From positions 1-64,000 of the forward strand of contig NZ_JAAHGO010000039.1 of NCBI RefSeq assembly GCF_010672455.1: a stretch of DNA of 64,000 nucleotides, read 5' to 3'. Under the pieces are notes generated by a model, which saw nothing but the letters and a program-made list of their open reading frames with translations, made no database searches and had not been told where the DNA came from. This DNA is from Okeania sp. SIO2C9. GTDB taxonomy: Bacteria; Cyanobacteriota; Cyanobacteriia; Cyanobacteriales; Microcoleaceae. The stretch's first letter is position 1. Every line of letters begins with the position of its first letter. A program made the position numbers and the translations under genes. Positions 17,841 through 26,759 of this stretch are shown here, one piece after another.

Positions 17841-19163
17841 TTACTCTAAACTCGAATAATTGTTGCGCCCAGATTTTTTGGCATTGTACAATGCTTTATC
17901 GGCACACCGAAGCAATGTGCTACTATCTAAACCATCCTCAGGATACAGAGCAATTCCAATACTAATTGTTACCCTGAGACAATGGCCTTCGAGGATAAAT
18001 TCGGGTTGCAGCACTTCAATCAATCTCTTGGCAATCTCACTAGCATTTTGTCGATAGTGAATTTGCGGTAAGATGATGGCAAATTCATCTCCTCCCCAGC
18101 GCGCGATCAAATCAATTTCCCTGAGACAGGCGACAAGACGCTTAGTCACACTCTGTAACAATAGGTCTCCTACTGAATGACCAAATGTATCATTAACTTC
18201 CTTAAACAGATCTAAATCAAGAAACATTAGTGCCACGATTTCTGAGTGATAGGTGGCATGGGTTAGGACTTCAGAAAGTTTCTGATCGAATAAAGATCTA
18301 TTCGGCAGGTTCGTGAGAGGATCGTGCAATGCTTGATGTTTGAAGGTTTCTTCTGTTTGCTTTTCCTGAGTTACATCTCGAAAACTCCAGACCTGACCGA
18401 CAATTTTACCTGCCAACTGTTGAGGCTGTAAATAATACTCAATCACACTACCATTTTTTAATCTTAATAAATCCCGTTTTTTGATATTCTCTTGCACAAG
18501 TAATGCTTTAAAGGCGATCGCATCTGCTTCTATCAAAGATTCTAAAATCAAATCAACTAACTTTTGGCTATCATCCGTTGAGGTTGATCCTGGCAAATTC
18601 CAAATTGCAGCAAACTTTTGATTAAAACTGACCACTTTTCCCGCAAAGTCCAAAACAAGAACTCCATCAATTGTTGCTTCTAGAGTAGCTAATAGTAATG
18701 ATAAAGAGCTTTCTAACTTGGCATTAATTTCTTTGAGTAGCGCATTTTGATAAGCAAGTTGTTGTTCTTGCTCAAAGCTTCGCAAGGCTTCAGCAACTGT
18801 GAGAATTAGATCGGTTTCATCCCAAGGTTTACGGATATAGCGGTATAAAGCGGCAGCATTGACAACATTCCCTACTGAATCAGCATCAGCTTGCCCAGTC
18901 AGCATAATTTTTAACATTTTGGGATAAAGTTTGTGGAGTTGAATTAACAATGTATCCCCTTCCATTCCTTGCATTCGCTGATCGGAAATCACTAGAGGAA
19001 TTTCTAAACCTTCTGCTGTCAATTCTGCACATAGTGCAAGTGTCTCTGCGCCACTATTGGCTAACTCAATTTCATAGTCTTTGCCAAAATAGCGCTTGAG
19101 TTGTTGTCCCAAAGTTGTAAGTATTGTCCATTCATCATCAACACAAATAATTGCTGCTTTCAT
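17841..19163 (-). CDS. receiver-PAS-GGDEF diguanylate cyclase
   Basis: A 440-residue response regulator that should make cyclic di-GMP from two GTP when its receiver is phosphorylated. Receiver: CVDDE near the N-terminus, phospho-acceptor D61 in VISDQRM, IMLTGQAD and the conserved lysine in IRKPW. A PAS domain follows (about residues 150-265; VLDFAGKVVSFNQKFAAIWN). The GGDEF domain covers about residues 275-440, with LTNLPNRSLFDQ, RWGGDEFAIILPQ as the active site and an RxxD inhibitory site (REID) exactly five residues before it, so product inhibition is expected. It is the last gene of a minus-strand set after a histidine kinase and a single-domain receiver. Confidence 0.93.
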   Translation of the reverse strand: MKAAIICVDDEWTILTTLGQQLKRYFGKDYEIELANSGAETLALCAELTAEGLEIPLVISDQRMQGMEGDTLLIQLHKLYPKMLKIMLTGQADADSVGNVVNAAALYRYIRKPWDETDLILTVAEALRSFEQEQQLAYQNALLKEINAKLESSLSLLLATLEATIDGVLVLDFAGKVVSFNQKFAAIWNLPGSTSTDDSQKLVDLILESLIEADAIAFKALLVQENIKKRDLLRLKNGSVIEYYLQPQQLAGKIVGQVWSFRDVTQEKQTEETFKHQALHDPLTNLPNRSLFDQKLSEVLTHATYHSEIVALMFLDLDLFKEVNDTFGHSVGDLLLQSVTKRLVACLREIDLIARWGGDEFAIILPQIHYRQNASEIAKRLIEVLQPEFILEGHCLRVTISIGIALYPEDGLDSSTLLRCADKALYNAKKSGRNNYSSLE

Positions 19164-19679
19164 TTTCTAAAGCTTTTGTTAGTCTTAATTTTTTTTAAGC
19201 GCCTTACACTTTTTGTTAACTAGCTATTAGCTTTTAGGATTCAGTTATCCTCTTGCAGAGAAACTGCTTCTTGCCTCCTCCGGAGGAGCTTTCCTATGGT
19301 CATGCTGCGCAAACGCTTTTCATGTCGCGAAGCGAAACGTTAACAGCTTGTAGGGGAAAATGGCCATTCGCCCCTACTTGGGTTTAAATCCCCGGTTTCT
19401 ATAAACCGGAAGGTGCGCGGAGGGGTTTAAATCACCTTCTAAAGTTTTACTGCTGAGTGCTGAGTGCTGACCACTTTTTTGGCGTTGCACAGTGACGAAT
19501 GATTTGAGATTTTTGATTGAATTGGATTGTGGATTTGAGAATTGCTAGAATGATTAATATTAGGTTTTTTTTAGTCAAAATCTCAACCAATTTTTGGCAG
19601 TATCATTCCATAATGTGCAACCCCGCTTTTTTAATTAAATAATATACTATGCCCATTTCAAAATTAAATGCTGAACAGC
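19164..19679. other. intergenic mosaic of GC-rich palindromes
   Basis: It contains CCTCCGGAGGAGC, a CATGCTGCGCAAACGC module, TGTCGCGAAGCGAAACG and CCCCGGTTTCTATAAACCGG. All are short palindromes of types that recur across the window. No gene is seen. The spacing weakens the case that the two receiver genes share one transcript. Confidence 0.45.
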
Positions 19680-20072
19680 TTACTGATTTAAAGCTGTACT
19701 AATAATTTGCTGCAATTGTTCTTCTGTCCAGGGTTTATGAAGGCAAGCATAAAGGTTGGCTTGTTGTCTAGCTCGCTCAATGGCAGCCTCGTCAGCTTGT
19801 CCGGTCAGCATCACGGTAACTATGTTTGGAAAACGTTTATGGACCTGGGTTAAAAACACATCACCTTTGACATTAGGCATCAGCCAATCAGAAACAATGG
19901 CCAGAATTTTAATATCTTCCTCTTCTAACTCATCAATTACAATCCAAGCTTCTTCAGCACTTTGAGCAACCTCATAAATATACTTGTTGCCAAAGCAACG
20001 TTGTAGTTGTTCCTTGAGAACCTTGAGAATAGGCATTTCATCATCCACACAGAGAATCGCTGTATCACACAT
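19680..20072 (-). CDS. single-domain response regulator
   Basis: A 130-residue stand-alone receiver. It starts MCDTAILCVDDEMPILKVL, with the acidic pair at about D10/D11, phospho-acceptor D62 in IVSDWLMP, TVMLTGQAD with the conserved threonine, and lysine in CLHKPW. There is no output domain, so it should act as a phosphotransfer shuttle or bind a partner. It is closely similar to the receiver of the GGDEF protein downstream (TGQAD and KPW are shared), suggesting duplication and a common kinase, presumably the one encoded upstream. About 360 bp containing an element-R copy separates it from that kinase gene. Confidence 0.9.
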   Translation of the reverse strand: MCDTAILCVDDEMPILKVLKEQLQRCFGNKYIYEVAQSAEEAWIVIDELEEEDIKILAIVSDWLMPNVKGDVFLTQVHKRFPNIVTVMLTGQADEAAIERARQQANLYACLHKPWTEEQLQQIISTALNQ

Positions 20073-20226
20073 ATTTAATCTTGCTGCTGCTCCATAAAAG
20101 CGTGTCAGTCCAGGAATTTAACCCTATTGAGCTCCGATCGTTGACTCTTGAGGCTATTTAATCTTTTATGATCACATACATTGTTAGATTATATCAATAT
20201 TCACCTTCAACAATTAATAATGAATA

Positions 20227-20325
20227 ATTACCTCTCCATGAATTGAAGAGGATTGACAAATTCATGAAAATTTTTTTTTATTATACCCTTAAAAGGGGAG
20301 GCGCATACCCACAATTTTTCGGTAA
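20227..20325 (+). repeat. element R, short form
   Basis: It begins ATTACCTCTCCATGAATTGA, continues GAGGATTGACAAATTC, then CCCTTAAAAGGGGAGGC, and ends CAATTTTTCGGTAA. It is preceded by AATAATGAATAATTA, a short heptamer tail. It lies just downstream of the histidine kinase gene on the shared transcript path. Confidence 0.75.
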
Positions 20326-20434
20326 TTTCTGGAGACCATATGACTATATTTAACTATTATATGACTATATTTGTGTTGAGTGTTTATAGTACCGTGATTT
20401 GTTGATTAAGTCAATATCTCCACAGATTAAAAAG

Positions 20435-22054
20435 TTAAGGAGAACTAATAGGCAACTCTATACAGAATAATGTATATCCTGGCTTGCTGTCCACTCTTAT
20501 ATTTCCTTGATGTTTGTTAATTATTTTCTGACAAATATGCAGTCCTAAACCACTTCCTTCACCTGCTGACTTGGTGGTGAAAAAGGCATCAAAGATTTTG
20601 GACTGTACTTCTGGTGGAATCCCTGCTCCGGTGTCCTTAATATTCACCTGAATACCATTTTCCTGTTTATGAGTGGCAATGGTTAGTGTTCCTCCAGATT
20701 CCATTGCTTGAATGGCATTGTGTACTAGGTTTGTCCATACCTGAATCAGCTCGTCGGTATATCCCCAGATATCAGGAATTTCCTGATAGTCTCGAATTAC
20801 ATGGATATTACGTTTGAGTTGATTATTATAAATTTCTAATACAGTTTCTAGGCCATTAACTACTTTTACCAACTGCTTCTTTCCAGAAGGCTGAAAACGA
20901 GCATAGCTTTTGAGGGCAAAAATGGTTTTGGAGCAGCGTTCAACGGCACGGAGGATAATCTGATTGTTATTACAGGAGGAGGCTAAGTTATAGGCAAATT
21001 CGATGGCCCATTCTCCCTGTTCGCTCTTGAGTATGGGTAGCCACAGCTCGGGGGTTTCAGGAACTCCCATATCTGCTAGGAGGTCTGCTATATATCGAGC
21101 ATTTTTAATGTTATGTTCTCGAAGTTGAGCTGTAATTCTACGCTTGAGGGCGCGAGTTTCTTGAGAGGCAATAGAAGATTTATTTTTGAGTACCTGATCG
21201 ATGAGCTGAAAAAGATTGTTTTGTTCTTCGTCACTGAGAAATTGATGTAAATGGGGGAGTTGATGAAGGAATTCTTTTAAAGCTTTATCGGTATTGTTTG
21301 CTGAGGCTTGAATTGCACCGAGGGGGTTATTAATTTCATGGGCAATTCCGGCAATTAGTTGTCCTAAAGCGGCCATTTTTTCTTGTTGAATTAATTGATT
21401 TTGTGCTTGTTGGAGATTGATTAAAGCAACTTCTAATTCCTGATTTTTGTTCAACAATCTTTTACTAAATATGTAGGATAAAATACCAATCACAAGGGCT
21501 GCCATAATTAAAGTAAAGGTGGTTCCAATATCGGCAAGTTTTCGGGTTTGTTGATACTGCTCTATATAGCCTTCTTCTAAAGTTTTAATTTCATCATATA
21601 GTTCATCATAAATTTCATCAATTTTATGGGCATTAATCTCTATTGCTGCCTGAACTTTTCTCTGAGCAATTAGTTCCAGGGAAGTTTCCATTTCAGTTTG
21701 ATAACTGGTATATAGTTCCCAAAGACTTTTCAGATATTCCTGTTCTTCAAGTTCTTGAATTCCTTGAATAATTGCATCGGTATTTTCTTTATTTTCAGCA
21801 AGTTCTTCAGTTAAATTTTGATCTATTTCTCCTTTAGAAATACCTTCCCATTCTAGAGAATTAAGTCGGCTAACTTGCTCTTTTAATTGAGTTAAGAGTA
21901 GTCTGGCATTACTACTCGTTTCTGTTATATGATTGAGTTGATAAATTACACTTGCACTGGCGATCGCTACTACCATTGCAGCTCCAAATACAAATCCTGT
22001 TGATAATGTAGACTTGAACTTGGGTAAAGAGGAAATCTTTGTTATGTTTAACAT
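20435..22054 (-). CDS. membrane sensor histidine kinase
   Basis: A 539-residue kinase with two membrane helices (about residues 19-39 and 176-197) bracketing a helical periplasmic sensor region of about 135 residues rich in Glu and Leu. A short coiled coil leads to the phospho-acceptor H239 in MAALGQLIAGIAHEINNPLG. A helical insert of some 110 residues separates it from the ATPase domain, whose boxes are NLVHNAIQAM (N), DTGAGIPPEV (G1), FFTTK and GSGLGLHICQKI (G2). It lies upstream of two receiver genes on the same strand and is the obvious partner for both. The long insert between H-box and N-box is unusual. Confidence 0.92.
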   Translation of the reverse strand: MLNITKISSLPKFKSTLSTGFVFGAAMVVAIASASVIYQLNHITETSSNARLLLTQLKEQVSRLNSLEWEGISKGEIDQNLTEELAENKENTDAIIQGIQELEEQEYLKSLWELYTSYQTEMETSLELIAQRKVQAAIEINAHKIDEIYDELYDEIKTLEEGYIEQYQQTRKLADIGTTFTLIMAALVIGILSYIFSKRLLNKNQELEVALINLQQAQNQLIQQEKMAALGQLIAGIAHEINNPLGAIQASANNTDKALKEFLHQLPHLHQFLSDEEQNNLFQLIDQVLKNKSSIASQETRALKRRITAQLREHNIKNARYIADLLADMGVPETPELWLPILKSEQGEWAIEFAYNLASSCNNNQIILRAVERCSKTIFALKSYARFQPSGKKQLVKVVNGLETVLEIYNNQLKRNIHVIRDYQEIPDIWGYTDELIQVWTNLVHNAIQAMESGGTLTIATHKQENGIQVNIKDTGAGIPPEVQSKIFDAFFTTKSAGEGSGLGLHICQKIINKHQGNIRVDSKPGYTLFCIELPISSP

Positions 22055-22239
22055 AGTTTAAATTTTTGTCAAATAGCTCATATAGCAATGTTATTTCAGT
22101 TGTAACATTTTTGAGGTGGCTAGAAGTCAGATTTGCGATGTACTGCTGTTATGATTTTAATTTTTTTCAGTTAATATTGATGTAAGCATTTAGCTGTAAG
22201 CTATCAGCTATCAGCCATTAATTTTGGGTCTGCTTCAAC

Positions 22240-22380
22240 AATGAATAATGAATAATGAATAATGAATAATGAATAATGAATAATGAATAATGAATAATGA
22301 ATAATGAATAATGAATAATTAATAATTAATAATGAATAATGAATAATGAATAATTAATAATTAATAATTAATAATTACCT
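22240..22380 (+). repeat. heptanucleotide satellite (AATAATG)n
   Basis: About 19 consecutive seven-base units of AATAATG, drifting to AATAATT near the right end, run into an element-R copy. Such short tandemly repeated heptamers (STRRs) are known from cyanobacteria; here the tract forms the tail of an element. Confidence 0.9.
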
Positions 22381-22553
22381 CTCCTTGAGAATAAATTGAA
22401 GAGGATTGACAAAGAGATGAAAATTTTTCTTCACAGGAGTCGATTGGATATGGCTCCTTTGACCTCGCCATCCCATCCTAGGTCATGCTGCGCAAACGAC
22501 CGCTTATTATCCCCTATCCAAGGGGAGGCGCATACCCACAATTTTTCGGTAAA
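22376..22553 (+). repeat. element R, long form
   Basis: TACCTCTCCTTGAGAATAAA, GAGGATTGACAAAG, then GAGTCGATTGGATATGG, a CATGCTGCGCAAACGACCGC palindromic module, a CCCC/GGGG stem and CAATTTTTCGGTAAAA. The GTCG/CGAC inner pairing is kept. The heptamer tract lies immediately on its left. Confidence 0.8.
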
Positions 22554-22764
22554 AGCAACCTTTGAAATTTAATTTGAATAAACAGTTACTGCTAAATTCC
22601 CCGGAATAAACCTGAGAAGTAATTATTCATTACTAATTGCTGTTTGCGTAGTATCCCGTAGGGAAGCGCTGACTTCTCATGGCTGAATGCTTACCATCTA
22701 CTTAATCTTTAATGTCTGACTTTGTTCAATATTTATGGTATAAATAAATTGTTCATTAATTGAT

Positions 22765-22976
22765 AATTACCTCTGGTTAAAACCGTTACGCAATTGAATA
22801 TAAGGAAATATTATTTCTTCTCTTGGTCGATTGGATATGGTTAGGAAACTCATCCATTCCACCCTTCGGTAAGCTGCGAATATCGACCGCTGTTTTCCCC
22901 TTAAAAGGCGAGGCTTTAAACCAGAATTATTTAATTATTTAGTTATTAATTATTAATTATTCGGTAAAACTATTGA
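22765..22976 (+). repeat. element R, long form
   Basis: It starts GATAATTACCTCTGG and contains the inverted pair GGTCGAT/ATCGACC, CCCCTTAAAAGGCGAGGC and TTTAAACCAGAATTA. It ends in ATTAATTATTCGGTAAAA with heptamer-like AT tracts. Confidence 0.75.
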
Positions 22977-23178
22977 TAATTTGTTTCTAAGTCGGTAAAA
23001 TTATTCCATGGCTTACCAATATCAACAAAGATAATAGTAGTATCTTAACCCTATTTCAGTTATCAGTTATCAAAATAATAATGGGTCTAAAACCTCGCCT
23101 TTTAAGGCGCAATATTTTTGGAGCCTTGCTCAAATCCCCGTTACAAAAATAACTTTCGTTAACAGTACCTCTGGAGTG

Positions 23179-23282
23179 ATACCATTTCTCCATGAAGTTG
23201 CGCTTAATAAAAGATAACAGCTATTAGTAAAATTCAGGTTTTGGTAAGAATTATTAAGCGCATTGTTACAGAGAAATGGTAT
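23179..23282 (+). mobile_element. MITE-like element, family E
   Basis: ATACCATTTCTC pairs with GAGAAATGGTAT at the outer ends and GCGCTTAATAA with TTATTAAGCGC just inside, giving imperfect inverted repeats of about 30 bp each in a 104-bp element. Only one copy is seen in the window. Confidence 0.7.
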
Positions 23283-23299
23283 GAGGAGGCTTAACATAA

Positions 23300-23365
23300 G
23301 AAATACGCTCTTTTTTTTATATCCTTAAAAGGGAAGGCTTTAGACCACAATTTTTCGGTAAAAGT
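23300..23365 (+). repeat. element R, right half only
   Basis: TTATATCCTTAAAAGGGAAG followed by GCTTTAGACC and CAATTTTTCGGTAAAAG matches the right end of the element. The TACCTCT half is absent or has been replaced. Confidence 0.6.
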
Positions 23366-23472
23366 TTTAGGATTTTTATATATCTTGAGATTTTTTACAA
23401 ATCATTTGGGATGGCTATAGCAAAAAAAATTACTCCTTTATCCGTTTATCTGTATTTTAACAAACTCAAATT

Positions 23473-24684
23473 ATGGAAGATATCAACGATAAGATAATCA
23501 ATATAGTGGCAGAGTTTTTTGCCTATTTTGCTCAAAAAGAAACATTTACTCTGCTACTAGCAATAGACCGAGAAAAAGTATATAACGATTTCTTAAAAGC
23601 TGAGGCTGGTTTTAACAGTTATAAACTAGCTTTTCTGGATAAAGGTATTAAAAATTCTCCCTATCAAAACCAGGTAGAAAATTATCCAAAACATTTAACT
23701 ATGCTGCCTAGTTTAGCAATCCCTGGAGCAAAAGTTTTTCCCAATGTTGGCGAATTTCCTGATATTGATGAACAGGCTCTTAATTTTATTCATCCTGATA
23801 TTAAAGAGGCTTGCATTTGTCTAGCTGGTACTGCTGGCGGACCGTTGAAATCTCGTTGGTTAGGCAGAAATTCTTTGGATAAATGTCAATATTGGAGTTC
23901 TACTAAAATTATCGCAATCTTAAATGTTATTTGTTCTATTAATGGCAATATTAATACTTGTCAAATTCGAGGAGATGGAAAAAATTTAGACTTTAATGAA
24001 GTTGTGGAAGATATTTTTACTTATGGAAATAAAATTGGTAGTTCAAATGCTTTAGCCGCAATGTTTAAATGTTTTCAGATTTATGTAGATTTAGAATCAT
24101 GGATCAAGGAAATTACAGGTAATAATCATACGGAATTTCAAGGTTTATATGGTGAGGAACCGTTTATTTTTTATCCCCAAATAACACAAGAAAACCGGGT
24201 GTTATTAAGTGCAGTATCGGAAAGTAAAAAGCGAGCAGAACAACCTGGAGAAAATACTGTCGCTACTTATGATTTAACTAGAATTATGTCAATGGTTGGT
24301 TGCTATTATCATTTACCAGAATCAGCAAAACTGCCAGGAATGTCTGGGGAAAATTTACAATCTTTTATTCGTAATGCGGGTAAAGATACTGCCCGTTATG
24401 TTGATGTTGCTCTGGAAAAATTGGGTATTCAAAATAGTATTAAATATCCTGTTATTCTATCTAAATTAGGTTTTGGATATAGTAGTAGTCGCAAACGTAC
24501 AGAACTTACTTATACTTGTTTTACCCAGTTTGAATATCAGCAAAAATTTAGGTCTATAGCGATGACTTTGCGAGGAGCAAGAGCTTTAGGAAATTTTGAT
24601 AAAGAAGCAGTAGAAATAGATGCTCGAATGGCAACGGAAGTTACGGAAATTTTGAGGCGTTTAATAACTGATGAACTAGCATAA
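23473..24684 (+). CDS. protein of unknown function, possible serine-hydrolase fold
   Basis: A 403-residue protein I do not recognise. It has no signal peptide and no clear membrane helix. An SSTK motif (S142-K145) begins a hydrophobic helix (KIIAILNVICSI), and some 50 residues later comes SSNALAAMFK. That is the SxxK-then-SxN order and spacing seen in penicillin-binding and beta-lactamase-fold enzymes. A KTG-like strand is not obvious; RKRTELTYTCFTQF is the nearest candidate. A serine acyl-hydrolase is therefore a hypothesis only. The coding frame is clean and full length. The gene is flanked on both sides by element-R copies. Confidence 0.75.
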   Translation: MEDINDKIINIVAEFFAYFAQKETFTLLLAIDREKVYNDFLKAEAGFNSYKLAFLDKGIKNSPYQNQVENYPKHLTMLPSLAIPGAKVFPNVGEFPDIDEQALNFIHPDIKEACICLAGTAGGPLKSRWLGRNSLDKCQYWSSTKIIAILNVICSINGNINTCQIRGDGKNLDFNEVVEDIFTYGNKIGSSNALAAMFKCFQIYVDLESWIKEITGNNHTEFQGLYGEEPFIFYPQITQENRVLLSAVSESKKRAEQPGENTVATYDLTRIMSMVGCYYHLPESAKLPGMSGENLQSFIRNAGKDTARYVDVALEKLGIQNSIKYPVILSKLGFGYSSSRKRTELTYTCFTQFEYQQKFRSIAMTLRGARALGNFDKEAVEIDARMATEVTEILRRLITDELA

Positions 24685-24966
24685 TTTCCAATCAATAAAA
24701 TATATATTATTCAATAAAAAAACAGGAATTATAAGAAAAAATGCAGATTTTTTTCGCTCAAATAAAGTAATAATTTTTCTCTTTATTTTGTTTCTTCTTT
24801 GAGCAGGAAAGCAGAAGTTTAAACAATTAACAATTACTTCTTGTTTTCAAAAATAGCATTAACTAATACCAAGAGTAATAAGTTTTTGTTATATCATTTC
24901 CGATAGCATGGTTTGTGTATAGAATTAAGTCGGAATTGGAAGAAACATTTAAACATAAGTGCCTTT

Positions 24967-25140
24967 TACCGAAAAATTGTGGTTTAAAGCCTCCCCTTTT
25001 AAGGGGATAATAAGCGGTCGGGGGATGGCGAGGTCTCCTCGCCATATCCAATCGACTCCTGTGAAGAAAAATTTTCATGAATTTGTCAATCCTCTTCAAT
25101 TCATAGAGAGGTAATTATTCATTATTCATTATTCATTATT
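24967..25140 (-). repeat. element R, long form (minus strand)
   Basis: Plus-strand sequence TACCGAAAAATTGTGG, GCCTCCCCTTTTAAGGGG, a GCGGTCGGGGG...CCAATCGACTC inner pair, GTCAATCCTCTTCAATTC and GAGGTAATT, then a (ATTATTC)n heptamer tail. It is a mirror image of the copy at 22376. Confidence 0.8.
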
Positions 25141-25556
25141 CATTATTCATTGTTGAACCTCTGCTTTCCTTCCAGCAAAGTATAAATCCAAGGATTTATT
25201 GAGGTCGAAAAAAAAATTAAACAGAAGTTGCTTTAACCAAAGTATAATATGTTTTTCCGGAAATCCCACAGCTAAAATTATTGTAATTCTCTGTCTCCTC
25301 TCAATAATTTGGATTTGTTTTGCCAAAAGTATATTGCTGTTAAAATTATGAGGTATTAAAGATTAAAAAATATCATTAATTCCTGGCTTTTGAAATCATC
25401 AACTTACGCCAAAGTAAGTTGAAAATTAGAGATGATATAATGTGCGTTTAATGAGTAATAAAAAACTTCCTTATTCTTTCCTCCTGACCCCTGACTGCTC
25501 CGTAGTTATTTATTAAGTCTTCAACCGGGTATGATCTGAGAGTAAATCTGGAAAAT
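25141..25556. other. gene-free spacer
   Basis: AT-rich, and I see no gene or RNA signature. It separates two same-orientation element-R copies. Confidence 0.4.
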
Positions 25557-25755
25557 TTACCGAAAAATTGTGGGTATGCGCCTCCCCTTTTAAGGGGATA
25601 ATAAGCGGTCGTTTGCGGAGCATGACCTTAGGATGGGATGGCGAGGTCTCGGAGGCATATCCAATCGACTCCTGTGAAGAAAAAATTTTCATGAATTTGT
25701 CAATCCTCTTCAATTCATGGAGAGGTAATTATTCATTATTCATTATTCATTATTA
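25557..25755 (-). repeat. element R, long form (minus strand) with heptamer tail
   Basis: It runs TACCGAAAAATTGTGGGTAT through AAGCGGTCGTTTGCGGAGC to CAATCCTCTTCAATTCATGG, then GAGGTAATT and (ATTATTC)n. It is nearly identical to the copy at 22376 read on the other strand. Confidence 0.8.
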
Positions 25756-25933
25756 ATTTTTGAAGCTATAACATATCTGCTTGGAGGTACAAGAAACATA
25801 AAATAAAAAAAATTGTATCTCATAAATAATTTATTTCCCAACACAAAATACTCGAAATAATTTTTAGATTTCTATATCGGGTGCTATAGCTGTTAATATA
25901 TTTTATGTAAACTATTTTTATGAAAAACTAATA

Positions 25934-26710
25934 ATGAACATTAATCGGCGCAATTTCTTAATCTTAACGAGTGTCACTTTAGGGTCTATTACTCTAGGTG
26001 CTTGCCAAACATCAGGAGATAATTCTTCTTCATCTGTAACTCCTTCTACTTCAGTAAATGATACTAAATTAGTAGAAAATTCTGGGGTTTTTCAATTAAC
26101 ACCTCTACCTTATGGATATGATGCTTTGGAACCTTATATTGATAAAGAAACTATGCAGTTTCACCATGATAAACATTATGCTGGTTATATTAAAAATTTG
26201 AATGGAGCGATCGCTAAGTATCCTGAACTTAAGGACAAAAATGCAGAAGATTTATTGCGTAGTTTGAATGCTTTGCCGGAGGATATTCGTACTGCTGTAC
26301 AAAACAATGGTGGTGGTTATGTAAATCATAAAATGTTTTGGGAAATTATGACTCCTAATGGTGGGGGTGAACCTGATGGAAAAATAGCTGCTGCTATTGA
26401 TGAAAGTTTTGGTAATTTTGATAGTTTTAAGGAAAAGTTTAATGCTTCTGGTGGTGGTCGTTTTGGTAGTGGTTGGGTATGGTTGGTTTTGGGTAAAGAT
26501 GGAAAGTTAAAGGTGACAAGCACCCCTAATCAAGATAGTCCTTTTTTCCAAGGGGATTATCCGATTATGGGTAATGATGTTTGGGAACACGCTTATTATT
26601 TGAACTATCAAAATCGTCGTGGTGATTATTTGAAGGCTTGGTGGAATGTTGTTAATTGGCCGGAAATTAATCGCAGGTATGAATTGGCGATCGCTTCAAA
26701 TACTAAGTAA
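25934..26710 (+). CDS. exported lipoprotein-type Fe/Mn superoxide dismutase
   Basis: A 258-residue superoxide dismutase that converts superoxide to oxygen and hydrogen peroxide. The leader [20 protein letters not shown] contains a twin-arginine-like RRNF, and LGAC (residues 21-24) is a lipobox, so the mature protein is probably lipid-anchored outside the cytoplasm. Metal ligands are visible: His in [10 protein letters not shown], His in YVNHKMFW, and Asp and His in [16 protein letters not shown]. Residues near the metal ([11 protein letters not shown]) resemble manganese enzymes more than iron ones, but metal choice is not certain. The gene stands alone between element-R copies and element-L repeats. 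Confidence 0.93.
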   Translation: MNINRRNFLILTSVTLGSITLGACQTSGDNSSSSVTPSTSVNDTKLVENSGVFQLTPLPYGYDALEPYIDKETMQFHHDKHYAGYIKNLNGAIAKYPELKDKNAEDLLRSLNALPEDIRTAVQNNGGGYVNHKMFWEIMTPNGGGEPDGKIAAAIDESFGNFDSFKEKFNASGGGRFGSGWVWLVLGKDGKLKVTSTPNQDSPFFQGDYPIMGNDVWEHAYYLNYQNRRGDYLKAWWNVVNWPEINRRYELAIASNTK

Positions 26711-26759
26711 TGCTTAATTGCTCAGAGCTGATTGGTTTATCTAGTGTTAAAGATTATAT

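Noticed and set aside
23473-24684. Calling this gene a beta-lactamase.
   Set aside because: Only SxxK and SxN spacing support it; no KTG, no export signal and no overall resemblance that I can name.
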